Source of the DNA: Lophium mytilinum
Taxonomy: Eukaryota > Ascomycota > Dothideomycetes > Mytilinidiales > Mytilinidiaceae
Reading direction: 5' to 3'
DNA length: 64,000 nucleotides
NCBI GenBank assembly: GCA_010093605.1
Contig: MU004196.1
Coordinates: 274,255 to 338,254 of the forward strand
In this document: positions 35,638-46,613 of the stretch, in pieces
How the letters are laid out: each line of letters starts with the position of its first letter
How positions within the stretch are numbered: position 1 is the stretch's first letter
Made by a program: the position numbers and the translations under genes
The notes under the pieces: model-generated
What the model was told of the DNA's origin: nothing
What the model saw: the letters and a program-made list of their open reading frames with translations, nothing else
Databases searched by the model: none

Positions 35638-35786
35638 CATCCGATGAGTAATCGTCTCCACACAACCTCTATACACAGCGCCTAGATGTTGCTATCGTAC
35701 TCTAACATTTGGCTTTATAACCTACCACATTGATTACTACACGCTTTGGGTAATTTCTCCAGGACGGCGCGATTACTCATCGGATG
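35638..35786. repeat. 149-bp element with 17-bp perfect inverted repeats
   Basis: CATCCGATGAGTAATCG at 35638-35654 is exactly reverse-complementary to 35770-35786. The arms enclose 115 bp of non-coding sequence. It could be a short MITE-like relic or a cruciform/regulatory structure in the promoter of the next gene. No clear target-site duplication is seen. Confidence 0.6.
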
Positions 35787-35909
35787 CCTAAGCACTTTCG
35801 ACTACAGCCTCAACTTTTTCAATGGTAGCTGGACTGGTTATAGAGACAGGAACAGGCTCAAGGTATTTTCCTATCATTTAGTCAATATATCATCAAGACA
35901 CACGGCAGA

Positions 35910-37671
35910 ATGGGAACACAGACTAAACTTGATGCACCCAGGACCGCAACCCGCAGTCAAGATGGCGCTGAACTCGGGGAGAAAATTCAAGCCCATTCAA
36001 GTAGAACACCAGAAAGGCCACTAAGATTCGTCACGTCGATCGGAATCCCAAACTCTCACCATGATCCGCAGTCCCGAAAGCTTGTGCGAGTTCAAGCCAT
36101 GCGGTCGTTCTTATGGCAGAAAGGCGTCGATAGACCAGACGGGGAAGTGGACAGTCCCAAACATGTGGCACCAGTTACTTCCTTGAAAGAGAATACCGGT
36201 CGGTTCAAGCTGGCGAGCTGGTCGCGGAAAAGCAGAAAGAGAAAGGTGGTGGTGCCGCGAATCAAAAACGATGAACGTGGCGTACATGCTATAAAGAGCA
36301 TCAAAGAATTAGGAGTTCTCAATGTATTACCTATTCCACTATCGCCGAGAACTAAAGAGCTTCTCTACCACTGTACGTTCCTTCGTTCCATTTCAGAATG
36401 TTTTGTAGATTATAAACTTACCCATCTTATGCGTTGATCAGATCATCACGACTTCTCCCAAAACTCATTCGCCGTAAATCCTGATGGCAGCTTCTTTTGC
36501 TTCGCCACATCGGATGGCACTCTCCTTAACGCCATCTTGACAATGGTAGCACAGCATTTCCACCTCAGTCACGGGATGGACGAGACCGCAGATGTCTCGT
36601 ACTATCGGAATGAAGCTATCCGTATGATAAACCAGCGGTTGGTTGTTGGGGATGCTCCGCCCGACGATACGCTTGTTGGCTCCGTTGCGTTGCTTGCGAA
36701 CTGTGAGGTTTGTGTTATATCCTTTTTCTATCGTGTGAGATAACTGCTAATGCCCAAGCTTTCCAGACTTTGAACGGGTCTGCAGAAGGCTCGTCTATTC
36801 ATATGAGCGGATTAGCTCAGATGGTGCAACTCCGCGGTGGAATCTTAGCTTTTGGCGATAATGCCGTTCTTCAAAGAGTACTTACATGGTATGTGGCACC
36901 GATAAGCCGCTCTACACGCTAATCACATCTCACTAATGTTTTTTAAGGACCGACTTCAGCTTCGCATCAACCTATAATCGCAACCCACGCTTCGGCATCT
37001 TACCCAAACTCGCAGGCACCCTCGACCCATCCACTCGCTTCATATCCGCCTCCATCGCCGACCTCGCAAGTCCCGAGCTCTCCACCATCGCTATAACCAG
37101 CTGGGAAGTCCTCGAAATCATGGACTCTCTCCAAAGCATCTCAACCGCCATCACCTCGTTCCAAGGCACCCTCACCGAGCGAATATCCATCAGCAACGCA
37201 ATCTACCTCGTCGAGCGCCGGCTGATCGCCTTCAAATCTGAGGTCTGGTCTACCTTCTTCGAACCCTCGGCGGAGCTCGACCTGTCCGAGCCGCTGCGGT
37301 ATGCAGCCCATCTCTTTTTGCATCTGGCGGTGCGAGAGTTGCCTGGAAAGGCGAAGATGCATGATGGGCTATTGCGGAGGTTACGGAATGCTTTGCCAGA
37401 GTATATAGATGTTGGGGAGATAGTGGCGTCCGAATTTAGTCTTGGGCTGTTGCTCTGGATATACTTCATAGGAGCCGCCGCTTCGCGGGAAGAGGTGGAT
37501 CGCGCATTCTTCGTAGTGGGTCTAGTTCAAATGAAGCATGCGGTCGGAGTGGACAGTGCTGACGCTTTTCAAACATCTTTGAAGAGTGTTTTGTGGCTGG
37601 AGGGTTTTTGTAGATCACGGTCCAATGACTTGTGGGAGGAGATGGCTGCAGTCGACGGCATTTGGGATTGA
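35910..37671 (+). CDS. Fungal-specific transcription-factor-domain protein lacking a zinc cluster
   Basis: Four exons, 35910..36372, 36442..36707, 36767..36888 and 36948..37671, in phase, 524 residues. No Zn2Cys6 cluster is present. The N-terminal RFVTSIGIPNSHHDPQSRKL followed by VRVQAMRSF matches the family often labelled 'tachykinin family' in fungal genomes, where a short F-x-x-x-x-P motif leads a basic stretch (SRKSRKRKVVVPRIK, a likely nuclear signal). The rest is the helical fungal_trans_2-like domain, with HMSGLAQMVQLRGGI as its most typical piece. Probably a nuclear regulator, but without a visible DNA-binding domain its mode of action is unknown. Confidence 0.82.
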
Positions 37672-38049
37672 TCGATAGATCCCTGTATAGAAAATCTGAA
37701 AGAGTCTGCGCAAAGCAATGGTAACAAAGTAAGGGTGAAGTTTATGCTAGGAGTGCTCCCTACAGGCACTTGGAAAGAGGGAGTAGTATGGACGTCTAAG
37801 CATTGTGAATCGCTTACTCTGGTTTCATTCTCTTTCCCCTTATGCCTAGCACCGCCAGGATTCACCCCTACCCGCAGCTACAGGCAGGAGCTAATATAAT
37901 GATAGGAAGGCGTTAGATGGTAAACCTAGGTTTCCTATCTTTGTTACTAGTACGTAACCTTGTAAGCACTCCATACGCCCAACTTCAAGCCAAGCGTTTA
38001 CGGCTCAAAAGTCTCAAATCTCCCACAGCTTTTTGAAGTATTCGCCGTC
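37672..38049. other. Convergent 3' intergenic region
   Basis: About 380 bp between the ends of the plus-strand regulator gene and the minus-strand GST-like gene; nothing but 3' UTR sequence seen. Confidence 0.6.
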
Positions 38050-38975
38050 CTATATCTCCTCCCATTTCTCATAGTCCGGGAAAAAGTTCTCATGAATTCT
38101 CTCCGCATACTCCACCAACACCGGAAACCCCCTCACCACTTCCCTCGACTCCGGAGACCTGTGATCAATTAGCGAACCCCCTTCTTCAGCCCAATGCGCC
38201 TTGCAGGGGAGAACTCACGCAGTACAAACAAGCACCGAAACCACAAACCCGAAGACAACCGCGTCGGCCTCCGAGGGCCCTGCGCCTCCGAAAATCCAGA
38301 ATGCCGCTCGGCTTCCCTCTGGAGAGGCAGACTTTGAGCAAACGAGTAGAGCGTTGACGTTCTCCCATATCTCAAGCCTGAATGTGCGGATCTCGTCTGC
38401 GGAGTAGCGTCCTGTACCTTGCCCGTAAAGGGTTTGAACTACTTTGCGGTAGACTAAGAGGCCGACGAGGATGCGAATGGGATAGGGGATGGCGGAGAGG
38501 ATGTGGTCGCGCATAACGTAGTAGTTTTTGGTCCAGCGCTCCCACGTCTGGAGCACTTTCGTTAGCAAAACGGAAGAGGGCGTTGGGAAGAGCGAAGCGG
38601 GGAGTTACCTACGTGGTAGAAATAGAGCTTATCCTCCAGCAACGCCCGGAGCGCTAGATCTACTGCCTTCTTTTCTGGGGAGAGGGGAGCGTTTAGGTCT
38701 AGGAGGGTACCGGAGTGGGTAAGTTGGTTGATGATAAGGGTTGAGTCTCCCAGGGTAGTTGTGTGGTTTGATTGGTCTCTGTATTTAACGTAGGGGATCT
38801 TCCCCTTCGGCGCCTTCGTGGGAGAGCCTGATTCGGTGGTGTAGGTAATGCTGGAGAAGCGTAGGCGCGCCTCGAGCTTGATGATGAATGGGGACCAGAC
38901 GTGTGCACCTATGGTGGGCCAGCCGCGGTATACCATCAAGCTGGGTTTTGAATCCTCGAAAGCTGCGTCTGACAT
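38050..38975 (-). CDS. Glutathione S-transferase-like protein (FAX/metaxin type)
   Basis: Three exons, 38613..38975, 38219..38547 and 38050..38158, in phase, 266 residues. The N-terminal thioredoxin-like half reads LMVYRGWPTIGAHVWSPF, then APKGKIPYVKY and LGDSTLIINQL. These correspond to the cis-Pro (KIPYV) and ADS-type motif of FAX and metaxin-like GSTs. The C-terminal half is helical (TWERWTKNYYVMRDHIL... YSADEIRTF) and ends FFPDYEKWEEI. Members are cytosolic or outer-mitochondrial-membrane proteins; classical GST activity is doubtful because a Cys/Ser/Tyr at the usual active site is not obvious. Function unassigned. Confidence 0.85.
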
Positions 38976-39941
38976 GATGTTTTACTTGAGATTTGGGGAA
39001 TTTGGAGATAGAAGTGAGGTTTGAATGAGGAATTGGAGAGGACAAAGGGAGATGAATTTTCTCGATACTAGGAACTAAGAAAGACCCGATTGCGACAAAG
39101 CTTCTTGAGAGATAGCTGATGTGAATAGTCATGGTGGTTTACCTCGAAATGGTATACCTACTTATGCTCGAAGCCTCGTACAAATTTCGTACGAAGGTCA
39201 CGTGTTTCGTACACCGGTTGCTTCACTACCTCGCTAAATAAGTCAACAGCACTCCACCCTAGAAGATCCCGCCCTATATCCGACAGAAGCTACCCGTCTT
39301 TATCACACCAAGGCTCAAAATTGTACGTGAGGCACCCGGTCTCGGCGTATGGAGAGGGAGATGAAAGGTGCGTCGGGGACAGCCGCCCGAAAGACTTGGC
39401 ATCAGCATCAAAGATGGGACGCTACCTTCTTGTTTCTGGCATCATCACACCCCCAGAACTTCACACAGGTTCTCGTCTGACAGGCTTGCAGACGTCGTGT
39501 TGTTGAAGGTCGAGGATCGACATGCATCATTCGCGACTTCAGCACCATGCCAAGCATCGTGACGCGTCGTTCCACACGCTTCAAACGCTTTCGTATCTCA
39601 TTCCTCATCTTGTCTTCATTGCAAGCAAAAAGCCGAGAATACCGTCCCTTCACTGAGGTCTGGTTAGCTAACAGAGGTCACCGCGGCCGCAAACGAGGTC
39701 CATTTTTACAATAGCAGACCTTTAGTAAGAGTCAAACTCGAAAGGATGTTCCCGTAAACCACATTATAGGTACAAATGACAACGCCCAGATCTCCAGAAA
39801 TAGTACGCAGACATACCTAAACCCCAAATCCGCTCACCCAAACTCACCGTGCTCATAGTTCAATTTTCATCTCATTCCAGGTGGTTTCGTTTCTTAGAGC
39901 CTCCCCTTCCTTCATCTCGGGGATTATCATACTCGCTTCGT
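38976..39941. promoter_or_regulatory. Promoter region of the GST-like gene
   Basis: About 965 bp between two minus-strand genes. It contains TTCGTACGAA (39186-39195), CACGTG (39199-39204) and a further TTCGTAC (39205-39211), 210-235 bp upstream of the GST-like ATG. No gene seen. Confidence 0.5.
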
Positions 39942-41771
39942 CTAATGCCCCATCTTATACCCACGGAACCGCTTACTCTTGTCACCGGTTCCAGTGCTGT
40001 GGTTGTGTCTCTTGTCCTTGCCGTTGGTTTGTTGTTTTATCTGACTTTGTATACGAGCCCTCACAGGACGGTCTTCATGGCGATTTCCTGGCATTATCAC
40101 AAAGTCTCGCAGTTCCTGAGCGCGCATCATGATATGCGGGCGCCTTTCCCGATTTTCCGGAGTTGCTTCAGGATCTGGGCCTTGCGTGTTACTGTCACTG
40201 CTGTGGTCGGTGGCCGACTGCTCGCTCAGCATACGCTGACTCTCGAATAGAGCAGCTTCATCGGAAGACCCGTCTTCAGCAACGGGGGTAGGAGATATCT
40301 CAGTAGCAAACGGTATCTCCTGTGAAGGCTCAGTCGCAGGGGCTGCAAAACCATCCACGCGAGCATCTCCCGCTTCGCTTTCAGAGTCATTCCAGTAGCT
40401 TTCTAGGCAGCTGCTCGATGTCGATCCACTCCGGCCTTCGCGAAATGCATCTTCCTCGGGACCTTCCGACTCGTCGTCATCGAACGCATCAGCAATGCCA
40501 TGCAGCGTCCTCCTCTCAGCTGCCAGCTGCTGCTCAGCCACATCTCGAATTTCGATCTCCCTATCCTCAGCCGCCTGACGACGATCTATGATATGCTGAT
40601 GTCGGAGATGCTCTCGATGGAGATGATACTCCTCTAGATCTTGGTCCTGGAGCTCCTGACGATGCCGATACCTCCCGTTTGCTGTACTCCGTCGAGACGC
40701 CTCGGATCCTGCGTCAGAAACGCTATCGTCTTCCCATCGGCGGCACAAGGCGTGGGGCTCGTCTTCCTCCTCAAACCGCCCGAAGTAATCTTCCGGCTCA
40801 TGCTGCTCAACCAACTCAGAGCGATCTTTCTTCTCCACCCGCCTACGCGCTAGGAGACTCTCCACCTTAGCATACCGATCACTCATATACTGGTCTCGCA
40901 TAGATGTCGCAGCCCGCACAGCACTCGGATAGTGATACTTCGTGCACGACTCTTTATGCCACTTAGGCGCGCGATGAAGCCTAAACCCCCACCGTTCTTG
41001 CAGCGGACCGCGGCGGTACTCATCGACCTCCTGAACATCATTTCGAAGCAGCGTCTCCGGTTCGTCGTCGCCATCGCTCGGCGAGACACTCCGCGCCACC
41101 CTTGGCTTCTTGAAATACCCCTCCGGAAGCTCGCCCTCTTTACCGACGGAAGAAAGGCTGTGCGCCCGCTTGAGAACTCGCCTTGGGCTTTCTCCTGAAG
41201 ATTCTGGAGGAGTAGACGGCAGCGCAACGCCAACCCACCGCGCTTTGAAAGGCTCGCGCGGGCGACCTCGACTCACGGCTCGCCGCGAGATGTACGGGCC
41301 TTCTTTGCTGATGCTGTCCTGCACGAGCTTGTCGTGTTTCTTGAAGAAGCCCGCTGTGGATTTGCGTTCTCGATCGGGTGGATAGAACTGGGTTGCCACT
41401 GTCGGGCTCGCCTCAGCCGGCTCCGGGCTATCGAACGGGTTGTGGAAGACGCAGGGGTTGGGACCGGTGCCGAAGGCGACGAGCTCGTGGGGTGAGAGGG
41501 GAGCTGAGGTTCTTGGACTCGAGGAGTCGCGGTGGCATGGGCAGGGACATGGCGGGATGGAGCGGCTGGGTGCATTTGGAATTGATGTTGTTTCATTATC
41601 GTGGGCCCTTTCGTTTTCTTGACGATTGCGTTTCTCCTCTTCTGGTGTGAGGCCGTGCTTGATGTTGAATGCCATGCGGATCTCCTCTGGGGACTTGCTC
41701 ATGGTTATGTCGGCCGCCCATTTGGCCCAGCATGGGCAGCAGCGGGTTTTCGGGCTGATCGGGCAAGGCAT
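39942..41771 (-). CDS. Large disordered, coiled-coil hypothetical protein (609 aa)
   Basis: One open exon. The first ATG is at 41771 (MPCPISPKTRCC); further upstream only a GTG is in frame. The N-terminus has cysteine-rich patches (CCPCWAKWAAD, PPCPCPCHRD) that might bind metal or form a CxC motif. Next comes an HGLTPEEEKRNRQ segment, then long Ser/Pro/Arg-rich disorder. At about residues 400-490 there is a strongly charged helix likely to be a coiled coil (ELQDQDLEEYHLHREHLR and AAEDREIEIRDVAEQQLAAE). The basic tail GDKSKRFRGYKMGH could be a nuclear or RNA-binding signal. No catalytic domain or known family. Length and codon bias make it real; function unknown. Confidence 0.75.
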   Translation of the reverse strand: MPCPISPKTRCCPCWAKWAADITMSKSPEEIRMAFNIKHGLTPEEEKRNRQENERAHDNETTSIPNAPSRSIPPCPCPCHRDSSSPRTSAPLSPHELVAFGTGPNPCVFHNPFDSPEPAEASPTVATQFYPPDRERKSTAGFFKKHDKLVQDSISKEGPYISRRAVSRGRPREPFKARWVGVALPSTPPESSGESPRRVLKRAHSLSSVGKEGELPEGYFKKPRVARSVSPSDGDDEPETLLRNDVQEVDEYRRGPLQERWGFRLHRAPKWHKESCTKYHYPSAVRAATSMRDQYMSDRYAKVESLLARRRVEKKDRSELVEQHEPEDYFGRFEEEDEPHALCRRWEDDSVSDAGSEASRRSTANGRYRHRQELQDQDLEEYHLHREHLRHQHIIDRRQAAEDREIEIRDVAEQQLAAERRTLHGIADAFDDDESEGPEEDAFREGRSGSTSSSCLESYWNDSESEAGDARVDGFAAPATEPSQEIPFATEISPTPVAEDGSSDEAALFESQRMLSEQSATDHSSDSNTQGPDPEATPENRERRPHIMMRAQELRDFVIMPGNRHEDRPVRARIQSQIKQQTNGKDKRHNHSTGTGDKSKRFRGYKMGH

Positions 41772-42786
41772 TGAACGGACGGATCGTTCAGGTAGTATTG
41801 TGGGATCTGAATCTGTTCTTTTAAACTGACCGGAGTTAGATGTCGAGAGTCGCCTGAACGTAAAGATTACTGTTCGGACGATTTGGCTGATTTGACGGAA
41901 AAAACTCCAACTTAAGTACTGCTGCCCCTTGTACGCTTTCTCGAAAGAACCAGTTGACGTGTTGGAGTTCGGCAAGAAGCGCGTACCGTCTCTGCCTCGA
42001 GGATAAAGATGTCTCACCTTCCAACTCTTTGTGGTTTAGAGGTAGAAAAGCAATGCTGTGCAAAGTTGATTCCGCCCCATTGTCGTGAAAGCCCTTCGAG
42101 TTGGTCCTGTGTAGTCCTGGGTGCACCGAGCTCTAAGACAAAATCCTCGCCCTTTCGCGCCCATTCTCACTACGCCCACCTCTCCGACTCGAAGTCAAAA
42201 GCGTAATCCCCGTGACTACTTTGTTCCATCTTCCTTACAGTGAAGAAGCTAGGGAGATTGACATATCCATCCACAAGGACAAAAAGAGCGTAGCCCTCAA
42301 AAGCTGAAAGAAGTCACAAAATACCGTGGCTGCCTTTCCTAGCTTACACAATGTGACAAGCCTGAGGGTTTTTCCGCAATTCAGAAAGGATACTTTACGT
42401 GTCGCCGCTCTGTCTTTTCGCCTGTCCCATAACGCCCGATGGTACGAGGGAAGCGAAAGGATATTTTCTTGAACATCTGATCACAGCTCTTCTTCACTGG
42501 AGAATTTTGAGCGTTGGAGAACGAAGTAGAATAGAGGGATATAAAGAGATGGACTAAAAGGTCACCTTTATAAACAGCGTCGCATCGTCACCCGTCCCAA
42601 AAACCTCCCAGTGCATTTCTGCCGAATACTTGCGCATCTCTGCCTTGGCTCTTTTCACACTACAGATATACAAGTATAAGGTACGCAGCACGCTTCCATC
42701 CCAATGCATTGGACCCTCTAGACGCCGTCTTTCTTCGCGGTATAGTACAGTATGCTTCCGTCGCGCCTTCGATCGCCCAGTTGTGT
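41772..42786. other. Intergenic region between two minus-strand genes
   Basis: About 1 kb: leader/promoter of the disordered-protein gene on the left and 3' UTR of uL3m on the right. No supported gene; the open frame of the left gene continues for 80 codons without an ATG, so an upstream exon is possible. Confidence 0.5.
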
Positions 42787-43829
42787 TCACACAGCTTCCA
42801 CCTCCGCTTCGAGCACCGGCGCTCCAGTCATCTTTCCAGTGAAGGGAGGCATGCTAAATTCCGGCCAAGGCTTCTTGATCGCATCCTGGATCTTGACGAT
42901 ACATCCTTTAGGGCCGCCGACACAACCTGCACATTGTTAGCCAGCTGTCCAGTCACATCTACCTAAAATACAACATACCAGTGACTACCACAATCCCATT
43001 CTCCTCATCCACCTTCAACACCTTCAAATTCTGCACCGTCACACTCTCATTCCCCATCCTCCCCGCCATCTTCTTCCCCGGCAACACCCTCGACCCACTC
43101 CCCTGACTCCCACCCGCCGACCCCATCGCACGATGCGTGAGCGAATTACCATGCGACGCCGGCTGCCCACTAAACCCCCACTTCTTCATTCCCTACTCCA
43201 ATATTAGCCTCACCCTAAACCATGGCAGGAATCTCCAAACTTACACCCGCAAACCCCATCCCCCGCCCCGTACTCCTCACATCCACCCACCCCCCCTCCC
43301 TCCACCACCCCGCCTCAATCCTCCCCCCCACATCCACCATCCCCCTCTCATCCTTAACCCTAAACTCCGCCACCCACCGCTTCGGACTCACGCCCGCCTG
43401 CGCAAAATGCCCCAGCATCGGCCTCGTCACATTACTCGGGTGCTTCCACCCCGCGCCCACCTGCACCGCCCAATACCCATGCCGATCGCGTGTCTTCAGC
43501 GCGATAACCTCGTTGCGCTCGAGCTGCAGCACCGTGCAGGGCGTGCGCTTCCCCGACTCCGGGTCGTAGATGGCCGTCATGCCTTTCTTGATGGCGAGCG
43601 CGCCGGGCCGCAGGGGCAGGGTGTTGGAGGCGGCTTTGCGGGCGAGGGCGGCGGTGGAGGAGGCGGAGAGGGTGGGGAGGCCGGTGGTCGGGGGCGCGAA
43701 GCGCGAGGGGCGGGGCGTGAAGGTTGATTTTATGGTGCGGGTGGTTGAGCGGGGGAGGAAAGGGAGGCGGGGGGTCGAGCGGGGGAGGAGGGCGTTGCAA
43801 TTGAGCCCTGTGGGCGGTTTGGGCGGCAT
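42787..43829 (-). CDS. Mitochondrial large-subunit ribosomal protein uL3m
   Basis: Three exons, 43245..43829, 42979..43192 and 42787..42926, in phase, 312 residues. The N-terminus is Arg/Ser/Pro-rich with few acids, as expected of a mitochondrial presequence. The L3 core is plain: [19 protein letters not shown], then [16 protein letters not shown]-like strand pairs, [20 protein letters not shown] with [33 protein letters not shown], and [20 protein letters not shown]. It sits at the peptidyl-transferase centre of the mitoribosome (yeast Mrpl9). The splice joint in GFAG|GMKKWGF falls in the most conserved motif, which confirms the exon structure. Confidence 0.93.
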
Positions 43830-44396
43830 GATGGCGGTTTTTGCGCAGTTGTGGTCGTGATGTTGGAATGGGTTGGGGAGGTGAGGTTGAAGTTTTTGGG
43901 ACGCGGTTGGGGTTTGCCAAGACGTGCACGTGATGAAGCTTTGGGATGCGCTGGGGCAGGATTCCGTTGCAGAGCTACTTTAGACGTCGAATGATCGTTG
44001 GATATTTGGAAAACGTGCGATTGCTTCATTCCCCGTAGGTTTCAACAATCTTCGTAGTTTCGTTTGGAATCTTTGATGGCAATCAGGAATTCAACATGGT
44101 GCACGGCTTCTCACAGCAACAGGCAAGAATCGTAGATGAAAGGTCATGTATGCACTTGTCGTGATCTCATATATACATGTTGAGACGGATAGCCAGAAGA
44201 GAAAAGGAGAGGACAATAAAGGCAATACTTCAAAATGCAGGATATCCGCCCATGGCCGTTAAACTCCATCGTCACAGTCCATGTGACGCATGCAGTATAT
44301 ATAGCCAAAGTTTACGCTTCCGTATAGCTCAGAACAAAGCCTCATTTGGGAAACAAATCAAACACGTAAGGTCTATCGTGTACTCGACTTTTGGTT
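43830..44396. other. Intergenic region between uL3m and the fusion gene
   Basis: About 570 bp: promoter of uL3m and 3' UTR of the fusion gene, both on the minus strand. Nothing else seen. Confidence 0.6.
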
Positions 44397-46613
44397 TCAA
44401 TTCGACTGCTCGACCCAGATGCCTCGCTGCACTCTGGCGGGATTGCCGACGGCAACAACGAACTTGGGAACGCTCTAAAAACGAAGTTAGTTCATGTAGA
44501 ATCGAACGAATAGTAATCGGAATGGGCTTACATGTGTCACAACTGAGCCAGCACCGACAGTGGCGCCCTTCCCAATCGTTACACCGGGCAGAATGGTAAC
44601 ATTACCACCAATGTAGACATCTTCCTCGATGATGATTTCTTTCCCGATCGCAGTTCCCTTGCTCCCTTTCCGAGCCCTTGGATCAGTCGAGACCGTGTTG
44701 CCGAATATGTTAACGTTCGGGCCAATGATCGTCCTCGCCATGATGATAATCCGGCAAGGATCGAGAATCGTGCAATTGGAGCCGAGAACTACTTCATCTC
44801 CAATGTTGATGTTATACCCATATTCACAGGTAAACGGTGCATCAACGCAAACGTCCTTTCCGAGGCTTCCGATCGGGCTATTGTGTGGAGAACGGAGATT
44901 CTTGACCCATTTTGGTTCGAGGACCTCTCGGAAGAGCCGGGCGCGTTCTTCGCGGGAGATCCCGCCACCGGGATTGCTGCCGTTGTTGAAGCGGAATAGA
45001 GAGGCCTTGCATTGCTCGCGCTCGTCGACCAGTTGAGGATTAAATAGCATGTAATGCTCCCCGCTCAACATCTTCTCCTTCTCAGACTTGGGTTGCTTGA
45101 CTTCTGGCGGCGGCGCGACATGCTGCTGAGGCGGGCGCGGATGGACACCCTGAGTGTGATGCTGGAGGGCAAGTTGTGCGGTCATGGCAGACTGGGAAGT
45201 GCCAATATTTTGCACATTTTGGCCGTAGCCCGGCGGAGCTGGAGGAGGCCGCTGGGCAATTGCTGCGGGCTGCATGCTGTGCTCGTACTCATGAGTGTAC
45301 TGTCGCGGGCGTGGTGCCATTGGAGGCGGCTGCTGGTAATCGTGAGGCGGAGGAGGCTCTTGGGCGTATGGTCGGGGTTGCTCTGGCCACCCGTTATTCC
45401 ATGCGGTTCTTGGAGCTGGCCGCTCAACCTCATCAACTACGATGGGTCTCGTCCGAGCTCCATCGACATGTGATGATGCATGTGGCTCTGCATAGCTTTC
45501 TCGGGGATGACCGTGGCTACTTATTGATTAGCAAGTATCCAAAGGAGAAAGCATGAAGTTCTCACGTGTGGTAGAGTCCAGACTGTTCAGAGAAACGGTC
45601 TTTCGCTTGCAGAGGGACGTGTGCCTTGGAAAGACTCGGTTTGGTCCAGGTAGCTTTATGCGCATAACCTTCGCAGATGAAGCCCCCGCGAATACAGTTA
45701 CTACCTACGGAGCATTAGCATTTGCGACATAAAGACAGCTTGAACACGTACATTCAGGTTTTGCTTCGTCACATTTCTTCTTTCTCCTCCTACATGTTTG
45801 ACAGCCAGTCTTTGTTCGGTTGGCAAATTGCTGGAACGTGTTAATCATGGCCGGAAAAGGTAATAATTGTGACCTTACCCTCTTTCTCTTCTTGGGGTCA
45901 ACCTGGACACCAGCACGAGTGAGCTCGGTAGTGCTGCTCCGGTCTCCTTGGTTTTGGGTGTCGCCATCAGCCGTCATGGATCCACCATCAGGACTACCGT
46001 CTCTGTCTCCGTTCGATTCCATGCTTCGCGAGTCCCGCTGTAATGCCTCTGCAAATTGACTTTCGTTCATGTTTTCTGCTCGTTGGCGAGATTGCCACGT
46101 GCTTCCGCTTCGCTCGACTGGGTGCTCAATTGAAACAGGCAAGCTATGAGAAACGGTGTTTGGCGAGTCGTCCTCCTGAACCGAGTCGTAAGATGCAACG
46201 CGTCTCCGTGCCTGGGATGTGGCGTTCTCGTAGGCGCGGTAGCCGTTAGCCTCCTCCTCAGAATCTGATCGCTTCCTCTTCCCTGGGCTGCCGGTGGCGG
46301 TTCTCTCAACTCCGTTCGGAGGAGTTACTATTCTATGTCCGTTTCCGTTGGTCGTGGGATACTGCCAACCCTCTCTCTGGGGCACTGGGACCTTGCGATC
46401 CTGCTCTTCGGAGCTGTTTCGCGTAATCGGGGTTACGTTGATGGTGTCGCTGGCGGGCATGCCGTTGGTCCCGCTCACACCGTTGGTCTTGTGGGGTTGC
46501 GGAGGTGAGCCTCGTCCATTCACAGCGGTAAATCCAGTCCGTGCAGGCTCTCCGAGCTTGTCCTTGTGGCCGAATTCGACTCCGTTAATGAATGGCTGCG
46601 CAACAGACGGCAT
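44397..46613 (-). CDS. Zn2Cys6 DNA-binding protein fused to a maltose-type O-acetyltransferase
   Basis: Five exons, 45879..46613, 45752..45830, about 45566..45704, 44532..45516 and 44397..44474, about 671 residues. The first 245 residues are disordered with a basic KKRKR end. A zinc cluster follows, CQTCRRRKKKCDEAKPEC joined across an intron to SNCIRGGFIC, with six correctly spaced Cys. After a Pro/Gln-rich linker comes a Mac domain (EKEKMLSGEHYMLFNPQLVDE) and a left-handed beta-helix of hexapeptide repeats (YNINIGDEVVLGSNCTILD, IGPNVNIFG, VYIGGNVTILPGVTIGKGA), ending FVVAVGNPARVQRGIWVEQ. The enzyme half is like NodL/maltose acetyltransferase. Catalytic His candidates occur (VVTH). The intron before QFANRTKTGC is 48 nt, a multiple of three, so its retention would keep frame. 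Confidence 0.9.

Larger units (their letters stand above)
35247..35909. promoter_or_regulatory. Region between SDR 2 and the transcription-factor-domain gene
   Basis: About 660 bp holding a 36-bp tandem repeat, two CACGTG sites one helical turn apart, and a 149-bp element with 17-bp inverted ends. Each is listed separately. Probable promoter and leader of the plus-strand gene that starts at 35910. Confidence 0.5.

Noticed and set aside
36805-36830. tRNA-like word GCGGATTAGCTCAGATGGT
   Set aside because: It looks like a tRNA 5' half with an A box, but it lies inside exon 3 of the transcription-factor-domain gene (IHMSGLAQMVQLRGG) and no anticodon or T-arm follows.
34315-37671. Secondary-metabolite cluster (ketoreductase plus regulator)
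   Set aside because: No polyketide synthase, peptide synthetase, terpene synthase, P450 or transporter nearby; the pairing alone is not evidence.
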